Positions 57,801 to 64,000 of a DNA stretch of 64,000 nt are shown here, in pieces. The stretch is from Ovis canadensis. Lineage: Eukaryota > Chordata > Mammalia > Artiodactyla > Bovidae. Under the pieces are notes generated by a model. The model was not told the DNA's origin. It worked only from the letters and a program-made list of their open reading frames with translations, and did no database searches. Made by a program: the position numbers and the translations under genes. The stretch covers positions 37,602,001 to 37,666,000 of the forward strand of contig NC_091256.1 of NCBI RefSeq assembly GCF_042477335.2, given 5' to 3'. Within the stretch, counting starts at the first letter, position 1. The number at the start of each line of letters is the position of its first letter.

Positions 57801-59993
57801 TTTTGACACTATGTGGCACTGGTGTTTTGCAACAATGTACAAACAGCGCCTTTATCTTCAGATTGTATTTCTCACATTACAGACACACTGAAACCGCATA
57901 TTGCACTATTGAGAAGCTATTTAATAATTTACCAGGTACCACAGAGGAAGATATTTCAACTGACAGATGATGGGAGAAAATTCAACTAACTGGTTAAAAC
58001 GAGATATATGCAATAATGCAAATAAAGAACAAAATAAGATGCAGATGTCAAAACCACAAAAAAGAAAGCAGCTTTGGGGGAATAAAATGCATGTTTATTT
58101 AAAATAGAATTACAGACACAGTGAAGTTCAAAGGCCGAGGAACCAGCTAGGATAAGGAGACTCAGGTTCCCCTCCTGGCTCTGCCTCCTGGTATGTGGCC
58201 TCTGACAAGTCATCTAACCCCTAAGTATCAGTGTTTCTCATCTGTAGAGCAGAAGAGGCTAGACTAAGTCAATTCTGGGGTCTCCCACACCTCTGGTAAT
58301 GTCTAATGGTTGCCATGTGGACATCTGTACTAAAGGAATAAAACTGAGATTCTATAACATGTAATAATAAACCTCTGTTATCGACACTCTTACTCCCAAG
58401 AATTTTTCAATGTATACTAAAGTCACAAACCTTCAACTTTCCATTTTAAGAATCCCAACATTTTTAGAAACACCTAGTAACCCTGCCGCAACCAACGGCT
58501 TTCCACTGAGAACAAAGGCTTCCCTACAGATCTTAAGACTTGAAACTGTTTTCTCTCCTACATTCTATGAGACCTCCAGAGTCAGAGGTTTGACTGTGTT
58601 CTCAACGTCTAGGGCTGCTTTCAGCCCACTGTCTCTGATCTCCACTGATCACCTTCCACCCTCTGCTTACTGTCATCTAAAAACCATGGCCACAACCCTC
58701 AGTCACAGCAGTCGTGACCACCTGACCCCTCTGTTCTCTTTGCCCAAGTACCCCCTTCATTTTGGATGACCTCACCATCTAAAAGCTCGCCTCTCAGATC
58801 CACAACTTCCTGTCTCCTCTCTAACTCAGGCTTATTTCATGGTCCAATACAAGACCATGTTATCTAGAAATGCTCTCCTCCTAACATGTTAAATTCATGC
58901 TTCTTACTTTTTGACAGCAATTACCTCTCGCTACACCTGTTCAACAACCTGAAACTTGCAGTTTCTTTCCCTGCAGCCCCTCCGCCTTCACTTCACCCCC
59001 ATCTCAGCTTGAATGCCATCTCACCAACATCCTTTTTTTCCCTTGTCTCACCAACTTTCCACTGAACTTGTCTGGCTAAATTCCAACCTTGGGTCAATCC
59101 AACCATCTTCCCCTCTTACAACCCTCTGGGCTGCAGAGCACCACTGTGGCAGAATCACCCATGGTCTCCTGGTGTCTAACCTCCACTGTCCTCCAGGGGC
59201 CCTGGCATGCCAGCTTCCCTGGCCACACTCTCTCCTATTCTCCACCATGGCCTCCTCCCTCAGAGAAAACAAATGTTTTCAGATGAGAAGCCCCTCCCAC
59301 TGCTCCCATAGAGAGCACACATTTACTGCCTCTGGGAAGCTTCCCTTCCACTCTGTTAAAATGGAACAGACCCTTCCCTTACCCTCCTATCTCACCCCTC
59401 GACCCCCTTGACCCCGAATTTCCCCTTGGCTAACTTGCCCATCGAGCATTCCCTTCTTTGTATTTCAAACTCCTGCTCTACTGACTCCTTTCCTTCCCTC
59501 CCATATTAAGAGCTGTAGTCAGGGGACTTCCTTGGTGGTCTGGTGGTTAAGACTCTGTGCTTCCAAGGCAGGGGACACGGGATACCTGGTAGGGGAACTA
59601 AGATTCCACATGCCGTGTGGTGAAGCCAAAAAATAAAACATTAAAAAAAAAAATTGTCATCAAACTTTTCCCATCTTCCAACAAAACACAACAAACAGAA
59701 CCACACCCTCTTCTGCCCACTCTATAGAGTCAGGGCTTGGGAGAGAGGGCTATCCTCACTTTTCCCCCTTGCTTCTTGCTCACTCATCCATGAAACTGTC
59801 TGCTCTGATCACAGGTCACCTCTCCTGAGCATGAAACTGAAGTCCGAATCTTTGGCATGATCAACAGGATGCTACCTACCAACATCCCTACCAGGGGGGC
59901 GTTCGTGGCGAAGGAAGAACCGAACTTCACTCCTCTGACTTCCAAACCGTTGCAGGACGTCAAACATTCGCTCATTATCAGCAACTGGACGTT
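27811..59993 (-). CDS. TP53BP2: TP53BP2 (ASPP2), p53-binding apoptosis-stimulating protein, exons 3-18 (5' part outside window)
   Basis: ASPP2 binds p53 and steers it to pro-apoptotic targets; it also binds PP1, BCL2-family proteins, RelA and the PAR polarity complex. Sixteen exons join in frame from 59880-59993 down to 27811-27852: 56313-56395, 51678-51779, 49433-49607, 48697-48878, 48168-48332, 47557-47785, 45813-45923, 45345-45493, 44103-44568, 41791-42566, 37520-37657, 36703-36836, 34053-34219, 30381-30580 lie between. They give 3,233 coding bases, about residues 53-1129 counting by alignment with the 1,128-residue human form. Order seen: part of the ubiquitin-like N-terminal domain, Q-rich coiled coil, proline-rich region with PPPPY, RVKF PP1-docking motif, ankyrin repeats, SH3. 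The SH3 text [19 protein letters not shown] distinguishes ASPP2 from iASPP. All junctions are GT-AG and in phase. Confidence 0.98.
27853..29275 (-). other. TP53BP2: TP53BP2 intron 17, part nearest exon 18
   Basis: No exon seen. Four G runs at 27924-27945 (+ strand) lie about 70 bases from the exon 18 acceptor. The rest is unique A-rich sequence. Confidence 0.65.
29284..29578 (-). mobile_element. Composite Bov-tA SINE (full unit plus second head)
   Basis: Flanked by 8-base tcaagatg at 29276-29283 and 29579-29586. Read on +, an antisense unit is followed by aagaatactggagtgggtag and a second antisense head ending aactgagctatgag. TP53BP2 intron 17, sense to the gene. Confidence 0.9.
30381..30580 (-). 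CDS. TP53BP2: TP53BP2 exon 17 (about residues 1050-1116), SH3 domain
   Basis: Encodes [20 protein letters not shown] then the SH3 signature ALWDY...[19 protein letters not shown]. Acceptor tgattttag, donor gtaagt. Confidence 0.97.
32207..32308. repeat. Two-copy 51-base perfect tandem duplication
   Basis: The block beginning gtcagctacaggcaacacca recurs at 32258 with a 51-base period; the copies appear identical over about 48 bases. TP53BP2 intron 16. Confidence 0.92.
33656..33959 (-). mobile_element. Composite Bov-tA SINE (full unit plus second head)
   Basis: Flanked by a perfect 13-base duplication cccaaataataag at 33643-33655 and 33960-33972. Same one-and-a-half unit layout as the copy at 29284. 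It ends 93 bases before the end of TP53BP2 exon 16. Confidence 0.93.
34053..34219 (-). CDS. TP53BP2: TP53BP2 exon 16 (about residues 994-1050), ankyrin repeats
   Basis: Encodes [20 protein letters not shown] then [20 protein letters not shown] up to QFLYG, the last ankyrin repeats that contact p53 together with the SH3 domain. Acceptor ctccacag, donor gtatgg. Confidence 0.97.
35160..35535 (+). mobile_element. L1 LINE 3'-end fragment
   Basis: aatactacatgttatcactt, tgtagactcacagatacaga, ttatacacctgaaactaata and an A-rich tail match the 3' region of artiodactyl L1. TP53BP2 intron 15, antisense to the gene. Confidence 0.75.
36703..36836 (-). CDS. TP53BP2: TP53BP2 exon 15 (about residues 950-994), ankyrin repeats
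   Basis: Encodes [20 protein letters not shown] then [20 protein letters not shown], classical ankyrin helices with TALH and VNAADSDGW. Donor gtaagc splits Trp. Confidence 0.97.
37520..37657 (-). CDS. TP53BP2: TP53BP2 exon 14 (about residues 904-949), PP1-docking RVKF
   Basis: Encodes [20 protein letters not shown] then [24 protein letters not shown] is the PP1-binding motif just before the ankyrin repeats. 46 codons, symmetric. Acceptor tctgcag, donor gtatga. Confidence 0.97.
38040..38175 (-). repeat. MIR SINE
   Basis: gacatttattgaatgattat, cccattttacagataaggaa, attgaggcacacagcctg in antisense MIR order. TP53BP2 intron 13. Confidence 0.7.
38940..40121 (+). mobile_element. BovB (RTE-clade) LINE, 5'-truncated, with broken reverse transcriptase
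   Basis: About 1.2 kb of the 3' half of BovB. The catalytic YADD of the reverse transcriptase is readable near 39360 in an open frame 39289-39630, but frameshifts, small deletions and a stop break the frame. An 8-base duplication aaagcaac flanks it (38932-38939, 40122-40129). It ends in the usual gaactgaa tail. Antisense inside TP53BP2 intron 13; no function for the host gene is implied. Confidence 0.95.
40215..40336 (-). mobile_element. CHR-type SINE, antisense to +
   Basis: tttttttggccacgtggcat, gatcctagttccccaaca and aaccactggatcgccagg are the reverse of the CHR order. It lies 85 bases after the BovB copy. Confidence 0.85.
40610..41110 (+). mobile_element. L1 LINE ORF2 fragment
   Basis: Translation in one frame gives [14 protein letters not shown] and neighbouring stretches typical of L1 ORF2 between endonuclease and reverse transcriptase, broken by stops. 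TP53BP2 intron 13. Confidence 0.75.
41791..42566 (-). CDS. TP53BP2: TP53BP2 exon 13 (about residues 645-903), proline-rich region with PPPPY
   Basis: Largest exon, 776 bases. Includes [40 protein letters not shown] and [20 protein letters not shown]. The last holds a PPPPY motif of the kind bound by WW domains such as YAP. SP sites suit proline-directed kinases (inference). The acceptor attccaattag follows a 15-base C run. Donor gtaagt. Confidence 0.97.
42577..42592 (-). repeat. 15-base homopolymer in the acceptor tract of TP53BP2 exon 13
   Basis: Fifteen G on + (C on the transcript strand) lie 11 bases before the exon 13 3' splice site, forming most of its pyrimidine tract. Confidence 0.9.
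43730..43948 (-). mobile_element. Bov-tA SINE
   Basis: Antisense on +: gtcgctcagttgtgtctgac to gagccaccagggaagccc. Near-duplicate flanks atgtagaacag and atgcagaacag differ by one base. TP53BP2 intron 12, 155 bases from the end of exon 12. Confidence 0.93.
44103..44568 (-). CDS. TP53BP2: TP53BP2 exon 12 (about residues 490-645), proline-rich region
   Basis: Starts [19 protein letters not shown] and includes [20 protein letters not shown]. Proline- and glutamine-rich. Acceptor atttacag, donor gtaaga splitting codon 645. Confidence 0.97.
45345..45493 (-). CDS. TP53BP2: TP53BP2 exon 11 (about residues 440-489)
   Basis: Encodes [20 protein letters not shown] then [17 protein letters not shown]. 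Acceptor cttcttcag, donor gtatgt. Confidence 0.96.
45813..45923 (-). CDS. TP53BP2: TP53BP2 exon 10 (about residues 403-440)
   Basis: Encodes [20 protein letters not shown] then [16 protein letters not shown]. Acceptor tgttctag, donor gtgagg. It is not a free ATG-started frame and is recognised only by its flanking phases and similarity. Confidence 0.93.
46009..46198 (-). mobile_element. Bov-tA SINE
   Basis: gttgctcagttgtgtctgac through ctgagccacaaggaaagccc, with a short internal gap in the head. TP53BP2 intron 9, sense to the gene. Confidence 0.92.
46918..47055 (-). mobile_element. L1 LINE 3'-end fragment
   Basis: tataattgaaggataattgc, tttacagaattttg and gaatcagccgtaggtataca, followed by ccttttgaacctccctcc, are the reverse of an artiodactyl L1 3' UTR. 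TP53BP2 intron 9. Confidence 0.7.
47557..47785 (-). CDS. TP53BP2: TP53BP2 exon 9 (about residues 327-403)
   Basis: Encodes [20 protein letters not shown], then [20 protein letters not shown]. Start of the low-complexity Pro/Ser-rich middle region; less conserved than the coiled coil. Donor gtaaaa. Confidence 0.95.
48168..48332 (-). CDS. TP53BP2: TP53BP2 exon 8 (about residues 272-326), end of coiled coil
   Basis: Encodes [20 protein letters not shown] and on to [14 protein letters not shown]. 55 codons, symmetric. Acceptor ttattcag, donor gtaagt. Confidence 0.96.
48697..48878 (-). CDS. TP53BP2: TP53BP2 exon 7 (about residues 211-271), coiled coil
   Basis: Encodes [20 protein letters not shown] and on to [11 protein letters not shown]. 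Acceptor ttactttag, donor gtaaac; continuous coiled coil with exons 6 and 8. Confidence 0.96.
49433..49607 (-). CDS. TP53BP2: TP53BP2 exon 6 (about residues 153-211), coiled coil
   Basis: Encodes [20 protein letters not shown] then [20 protein letters not shown], a heptad-rich, charged coiled-coil segment. Acceptor atctttag, donor gtaagt. Confidence 0.96.
49965..50185 (+). repeat. MIR SINE
   Basis: agctctgccacttattagct, gagactttggggcaaattat, cacctataaaatgagatgat in sense MIR order. TP53BP2 intron 5. Confidence 0.75.
51678..51779 (-). CDS. TP53BP2: TP53BP2 exon 5 (about residues 119-152)
   Basis: Encodes [34 protein letters not shown]: start of the Gln-rich coiled coil. 34 codons, symmetric phase 0. 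Acceptor tttggtag, donor gtaatg. Confidence 0.95.
53255..53385 (+). mobile_element. CHR-type SINE nested in L1
   Basis: aaagttccctagtggtctaa, attcaaaacccggctgggaa, then an 18-base A tail. Diverged head. Confidence 0.8.
54188..54393 (-). mobile_element. Bov-tA SINE nested in L1 3' UTR
   Basis: agtcacttagtcatgtccaa to tctgagccaccagagaagcc; splits the L1 3' end, so it is younger than the L1. Confidence 0.9.
54457..54775 (+). mobile_element. CHR-type SINE, full-length long form
   Basis: gggcttccctggtggcttag, tttgatccctggtccgggaa, the long 3' part with gaactgcagctactgaagcc, and an ataaatag/T-rich end. TP53BP2 intron 4. A weaker related fragment follows at about 54795-54920. Confidence 0.87.
55341..56132 (-). 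mobile_element. BovB LINE fragment, opposite orientation to the copy at 38940
   Basis: Reverse complement covers the same reverse-transcriptase 3' region and tail; the frame 55894-56094 (-) reads [19 protein letters not shown]. Flanks tttcaacagccat (55328-55340) and tttcaacaaccat (56133-56145) are a 13-base duplication with one mismatch. Sense to TP53BP2, intron 4. Confidence 0.94.
56313..56395 (-). CDS. TP53BP2: TP53BP2 exon 4 (about residues 91-118)
   Basis: Encodes [20 protein letters not shown] and HRRKENG. Acceptor gtgcttag, donor gtaagt. A BovB copy ends about 170 bases downstream in transcript direction. Confidence 0.95.
57541..57672 (+). mobile_element. CHR-type SINE
   Basis: ggatttccatggtggtggtc, gacccctggttgaggaactt, gcatgctacatggcgtggcc, then an A run. 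TP53BP2 intron 3. Confidence 0.88.
58135..58290 (+). repeat. MIR SINE
   Basis: cctggctctgcctcctggta, ctgacaagtcatctaacccc, gtttctcatctgtagagcag fit MIR. TP53BP2 intron 3. Confidence 0.65.
58300..59520 (-). other. TP53BP2: TP53BP2 intron 3, C-T-rich part without gene
   Basis: Open frames at 58410-58769 and 59013-59411 (+) reflect the C-T-rich, stop-poor composition. No family similarity and no splice partner seen; possibly a decayed old repeat. Confidence 0.55.
59524..59652 (+). mobile_element. CHR-type SINE
   Basis: ggacttccttggtggtctgg, acctggtaggggaactaaga, catgccgtgtggtgaagcc, A tail. It ends about 230 bases below TP53BP2 exon 3. Confidence 0.88.
59880..59993 (-). CDS. TP53BP2: TP53BP2 exon 3 (about residues 53-91)
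   Basis: Encodes [20 protein letters not shown] and the [16 protein letters not shown] segment, the second half of the ubiquitin-like/RA-type N-terminal domain. Acceptor tcttttag, donor gtaggt. Exons 1-2 are not in the window. Confidence 0.96.
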
Positions 59994-60153
59994 CTAAAAG
60001 AAATGAACAAATCATGTACAAATCATGTTACCTGGTAACACATCACTTACTGTCTACCCTTCATAGAAATTATGCATTATGAATGCAGAAAATACTATCT
60101 AGGATCTTTAAAAAAAAAACAAAAAACCTTAGAAAATGAAGTATCACCAGCTT

Positions 60154-60431
60154 GCTGCTGCTGCTGCTGCTAAGTCACTTCAGTTGTGTCCGACTCTGTA
60201 TGACCCCATAGACTGCAGCCCACCAGGCTCCCCCATCCCTGGGATTCTCCAGGCAAGAACATTGGAGTGGGTTGCCATTTCCTTCTCCAATGTATGAAAG
60301 TGAAAAGTGAAAGGGAAGTCGCTCAGTCGTGTCCGACTCTTCGTGACCCCATGGACTGCAGCCCACCAGGCTCCTCCGTCCATGGGATTCTCCAGGCAAG
60401 AGTACTGGAGTGGGGTGCCATTGCCTTCTCC
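60154..60431 (-). mobile_element. Bov-A2 dimer SINE with (AGC)n
   Basis: Six GCT triplets on +, then two antisense Bov-A bodies. Perfect 11-base target duplication atcaccagctt at 60143-60153 and 60432-60442. TP53BP2 intron 2. Confidence 0.95.
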
Positions 60432-61290
60432 ATCACCAGCTTACCATCCACATAATCAGGGTCAAAGCTGGGTAGAATATAGGGGTAGGAAAGGACTGGG
60501 TCAGGGCCACTGGCAAGAGCTCAGGAGTCGGATTCAGTGGCCCCTCACTAGCTCCAGGCAGGCCATGAAGCTCTGTAGGTTCCAAAGTTCCTGTCATCTA
60601 TTCCATAGGATGGTCTCTGAGGTCTCTGTCAATTCTAATGGCTCTATGATTCTCCAAGTATACAAACGAAAACTTAAACACAACTTTCTAAATAGCCTTG
60701 TCTTTCTATTGGGGATTTTCTTCGACAATTTTACAAACCATATTAAAAAAAAAAATCATACACACGCATTTCCAAACAAAAGTCTGTTTACTGTCCTGAA
60801 AATATTCCTCAAGACAAAAAAAAAAAAAAAAGAGGCATAGCTAAATACTCTACTACATGGGAACTGTAGTCTTCCAATCTTAAGGAATCTGAACATAAAA
60901 ACCAAATATACTGTTTGAGGATGCCAACAGTTTAAAATCAAAGAACTTACTCATTTTTAGTGTAAGAATGCTGCAGTGGCCCCCCTAAAAAATTCAATGC
61001 ACTTGTCAATAATCAAGGACACTATCTGAGTACCTTAAATAAACAACACGGGCACAGATGAGAGCAGCCAAAGGTTCAGCAGCCAATTCTGTGAACTAAC
61101 CCCTGAACTTAATCAGCTTGGTGGCAACAAAGTACAGCTTGGGTTCTATTTACAGCAACATGATGTAATGAGTAGACACAGATACCCTCTTCTCTAAACC
61201 AGAGAAAGTCTAACCAAGACTCCCCCAAGAGGGAACACCCAGAGCTGAGCAGATACCTTCCTGAAAGAAATTCTGGGCAGACCTACCTCC

Positions 61291-61308
61291 TCACAAAAAC
61301 AAAAATCT

Positions 61309-61347
<39 letters not shown>

Positions 61348-61414
61348 TATTCCAAAAGAAATGAAGTGACTTCCAGTCCATGCAGACCCTCCACCTTCTC
61401 ACAAAAACAAAAAT

Positions 61415-61451
<37 letters not shown>

Positions 61452-61668
61452 TATTCCAAAAGAAATGAAGTGACTTCCAGTCCATGCAGACCCTCCACCT
61501 TCTCACAAAAACAAAAATCTCACACACACACACACACACACACTTTATTCCAAAAGAAATGAAGTGACTTCCAATCCATGCAGACCCTCTACCTTCTCAC
61601 AAAAACAAAAATCTCACACACACACACACACTTTATTTCAAAAGAAATGAAGTGACTTCCAGTCCATG
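61291..61668. repeat. Four-unit compound satellite with nested (CA)n
   Basis: Units start at 61291, 61399, 61503 and 61597 (tcacaaaaacaaaaatctca). Each has a CA tract, then ctttattycaaaagaaatga and agtgacttccartccatg. Periods are 108, 104 and 94 bases; the CA tracts are 34, 33, 23 and 17 bases. TP53BP2 intron 2. Confidence 0.95.
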
Positions 61669-62107
61669 TTGAGTGCGGACCTTCTAGGTCTGGAAGCTAA
61701 GGTCCTAATGGCCTACAGGGACAAAATGTATATATCAGGCTTAGGCCAGCACAAGCTGAAATACACTTCAAAGGTTCTCAAAGCAGCCCATTTACCCCAC
61801 GCTCCAACGACATCCATCCCTCGTCCTGGCGTCCATGCCTATGTGACTCTGAACAAGCCATTCCCAGCACTGAGAACTGTCCCCAGTACCCTCTCCTTCT
61901 GCAGATGGAGCACCGCCATCTGAAGTCATCACTCGGTACGAGAGAAATGTCTGCTGACTCCTGTTTTTACTGTAACAGCACACATTCATCTCTCTCTTCT
62001 TTACAACCAAGCACAGTTCCTAGCAAACAGCAAGAATCCAAGATATGCTCTCTCAGCAAATAAACCAGAGGGGAGTAAGGAAATGGAGATGGCAAGTAAA
62101 AGCTACC

Positions 62108-62231
62108 GTTTTTTAAATTTTTACTTTTTAACCACGCGGCATGTGGGATCTCAGCTCCCTGCACAGGGATCGAACCTGTGTCCCCTGCGTTGGAAGCACA
62201 GTCTAAACCACTGGACCGCCAGAGAAGTCCC
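62108..62231 (-). mobile_element. CHR-type SINE, antisense to +
   Basis: ttaaccacgcggcatgtggg, gggatcgaacctgtgtcccc, aaccactggaccgccagaga are the reversed CHR order. TP53BP2 intron 2, sense to the gene. Confidence 0.88.
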
Positions 62232-62384
62232 TAAAGCTACTTATTTTAAAAGACAGTTAAAGGAAATGGGAAACTTGAGAAGCTAACAAAGTGGAAGTAA
62301 CATATTCACTATTTTTAAAATGCGACATCTTGGACAAGTTATAGCAAAAAAAAAAAAAAAAAAAGGAGGAGTTGAAGACATAAC

Positions 62385-62585
62385 AGCTATTACTTGTTGA
62401 CTGTGAACATTAAATGTGCCAGAGGCTATGCTAAGCCCCCTTCAAATGTCAGCGCCTAGGATTCTCACCCAATCCTGTGCAACAGATTCATTTATTATCC
62501 CAATTGTGTAGGAAAAACACTTAAGGATTATAGAGATTAAGTATCTTCTCTGAAGTTATAAAGCTAGTAAATGAAAGAGACAAGA
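62385..62585 (-). repeat. MIR SINE
   Basis: tgccagaggctatgctaagc, ttcatttattatcccaattg, agattaagtatcttctctga resemble antisense MIR. TP53BP2 intron 2. Confidence 0.55.
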
Positions 62586-62599
62586 CGTTGACACCCATG

Positions 62600-64000
62600 A
62601 CCTTGCTCTTAATCACAACATCATGCAAACAACCCTCAAATTAATTATGAATTCTCTGCAACCAATCAAAATCCCCAAAGAACTTTTCATGGAACCTTTC
62701 AAGGTAATTCTAAAACATATTTGAAAGAGAAAATACACAAGAATAGTACAGGAGCACAATGAAATAAGCAGTTGCCTTCACAGATACCTAATTTATTATA
62801 AAACGAGAGTAAATTAAAACTATTTGGTCTTCATCAAATGTTTGCATCTGGTCTCATGTCATTGGATATATTCTAGTGTCTCCTAGTTTATAGTTTATGG
62901 GAACTTAAGAGTATGCCACTGCTGTGTAAAAATTGTATAAATCTTAATTATCTTGCATTAGTTCATAGTACTTTTGAGGCCTATTATATCCTTCTACTTC
63001 TCTGTATATTCATTTTATTAATTTTTGAGAGTTTGATATTGAAACTCCAACTAAAAACTTTAATTTACTTACTTAAAAAAATGATTGCAATATATAGTGG
63101 AAGTATATGTAACTTTGTTCTGTATTTTCCAAGTCTCTGTAAATGAGTTATCATATTTTCATAATTTAAAAACTAAGAAAAAATAAAATTAAAAAAAACT
63201 ATTTGGTCCTATCATAAATAGAAGGGGAAAAAAAAGTAACTGGCTGAAGCTTATAGAAACATACTTCCTATGACATACAACAAGCCTATGAAGTTTCATA
63301 TCAGTAAGGAAGAAAACAAGTGTCTCCAATAAGACACTTAAAAAAATTTCACTATCCACCTGGGGGAAAAAATATTAGATCTCTAATTCACACTAGTCAG
63401 AAAAATTAATGAGAAAAAAAGAAGGAAAGGGTTAGGAGGGAAGGGAAAAAAACTTTAAAATTTAATGGTACGGAACAACAGGAGACTAAGTTTACAGCCT
63501 TACCATAAAGAAAAGACTTTTTATAAAACAACACACAACTAGGCCTGAGTTCTAGAAGAGTTGCATTTTTCTATAACATCTACAAATCAAGAAGGAAAAG
63601 GGCAAAAGTCAAGAGACATGAGCAAAGACTATAATGAAACAATCTTTTTTTAAAATGGAAATCCAAGTGGCCAGTAGATAAATGAAAAATAAGCAACTTC
63701 AGAATCAGCTTAGCAAAAGTAAGAATTTATTGTATTAGTATATTTTTTGATGAGGGATACTTTTAGAAATAACTGGTAGAAGTGTGAATTTCTACAGCCT
63801 TTGCTGAGGGAAATCTGGTGAAATATATTCAAATTTAAAATGTGTGAACCTTTAAGCAAGCAATTCCTGGTTATCTACCCTAGAGAAATGCTTGCACGTG
63901 ATCAAGAGGCTTCTACAAGGCCTTCTACTGCAGCATTTATAGAAATAAGAGAATTAATTGAAATGTTAGTGAATAAATGGTTAGATCAACTACAGTTTAT
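62600..64000 (-). other. TP53BP2: TP53BP2 intron 2 (right edge of window)
   Basis: A-T-rich sequence with no exon recognised; I looked for the ASPP2 exon 2 peptide and did not find it. Some A-rich stretches may be decayed L1. Confidence 0.6.

Noticed and set aside
59013..59411. 132-codon + strand frame in TP53BP2 intron 3
   Set aside because: C-T-rich composition, no family similarity, no splice partner, and an overlapping frame on the other strand.
61380..61562. Frame encoding runs of His-Thr repeats
   Set aside because: It is the translation of (CA)n in the compound satellite; no start context or homologue.
61291..61668. Regularly spaced repeats resembling a CRISPR array
   Set aside because: The units are satellite copies with CA tracts and no unique spacers, in a mammalian intron.

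Overview
The window is nuclear DNA of a mammal, and specifically of a ruminant. Interrupted genes with GT-AG introns match vertebrate proteins exon by exon. The repeats are of kinds restricted to or expanded in ruminants: Bov-tA/Bov-A2 SINEs, BovB (RTE-type) LINE fragments with reverse transcriptase, and CHR-type tRNA-Glu-derived SINEs, alongside older MIR and L1 copies. Cattle or a close bovid is the likely source; the species cannot be fixed from the sequence alone. No bacterial, viral, CRISPR or plasmid content is present.

Two protein-coding genes lie tail to tail. On the + strand, positions 1-25395 hold exons 4-21 of CAPN2, the catalytic large subunit of calpain-2 (m-calpain). The 18 exons add up to 1,677 coding bases. 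Together with 142 residues expected upstream, they give exactly the 700 residues of the human protein. The catalytic His262 (3228-3230) and Asn286 (4915-4917) are intact; Cys105 lies to the left of the window. On the - strand, 59993 down to about 27060 holds exons 3-18 of TP53BP2 (ASPP2), a p53-binding protein with coiled coil, proline-rich region, PP1-docking RVKF, ankyrin repeats and SH3 domain. Its first two exons lie to the right. All exon phases agree in both genes, and no frameshift or premature stop was found, so both look functional.

The two poly(A) signals are about 1.7 kb apart (25373 and 27085), and the gap holds only repeat fragments. This order matches, from general knowledge, the CAPN2-TP53BP2 neighbourhood on human chromosome 1q41. 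The two genes are not known to act in one pathway; adjacency is the only link visible here.

All other DNA is intron or intergenic. Many repeat insertions have readable target-site duplications. The points most worth a second look are: (1) a GC-rich minisatellite that carries an exact copy of the CAPN2 exon 10 end and its 5' splice site 43 bases downstream; (2) a four-unit compound satellite with shrinking CA tracts in TP53BP2 intron 2; (3) a 15-base C homopolymer in the acceptor tract of TP53BP2 exon 13; (4) two opposite-facing BovB copies that bracket exons 5-13 of TP53BP2. I found no evidence for an undescribed multi-gene system; this is an ordinary two-gene mammalian locus with some unusual local structure.
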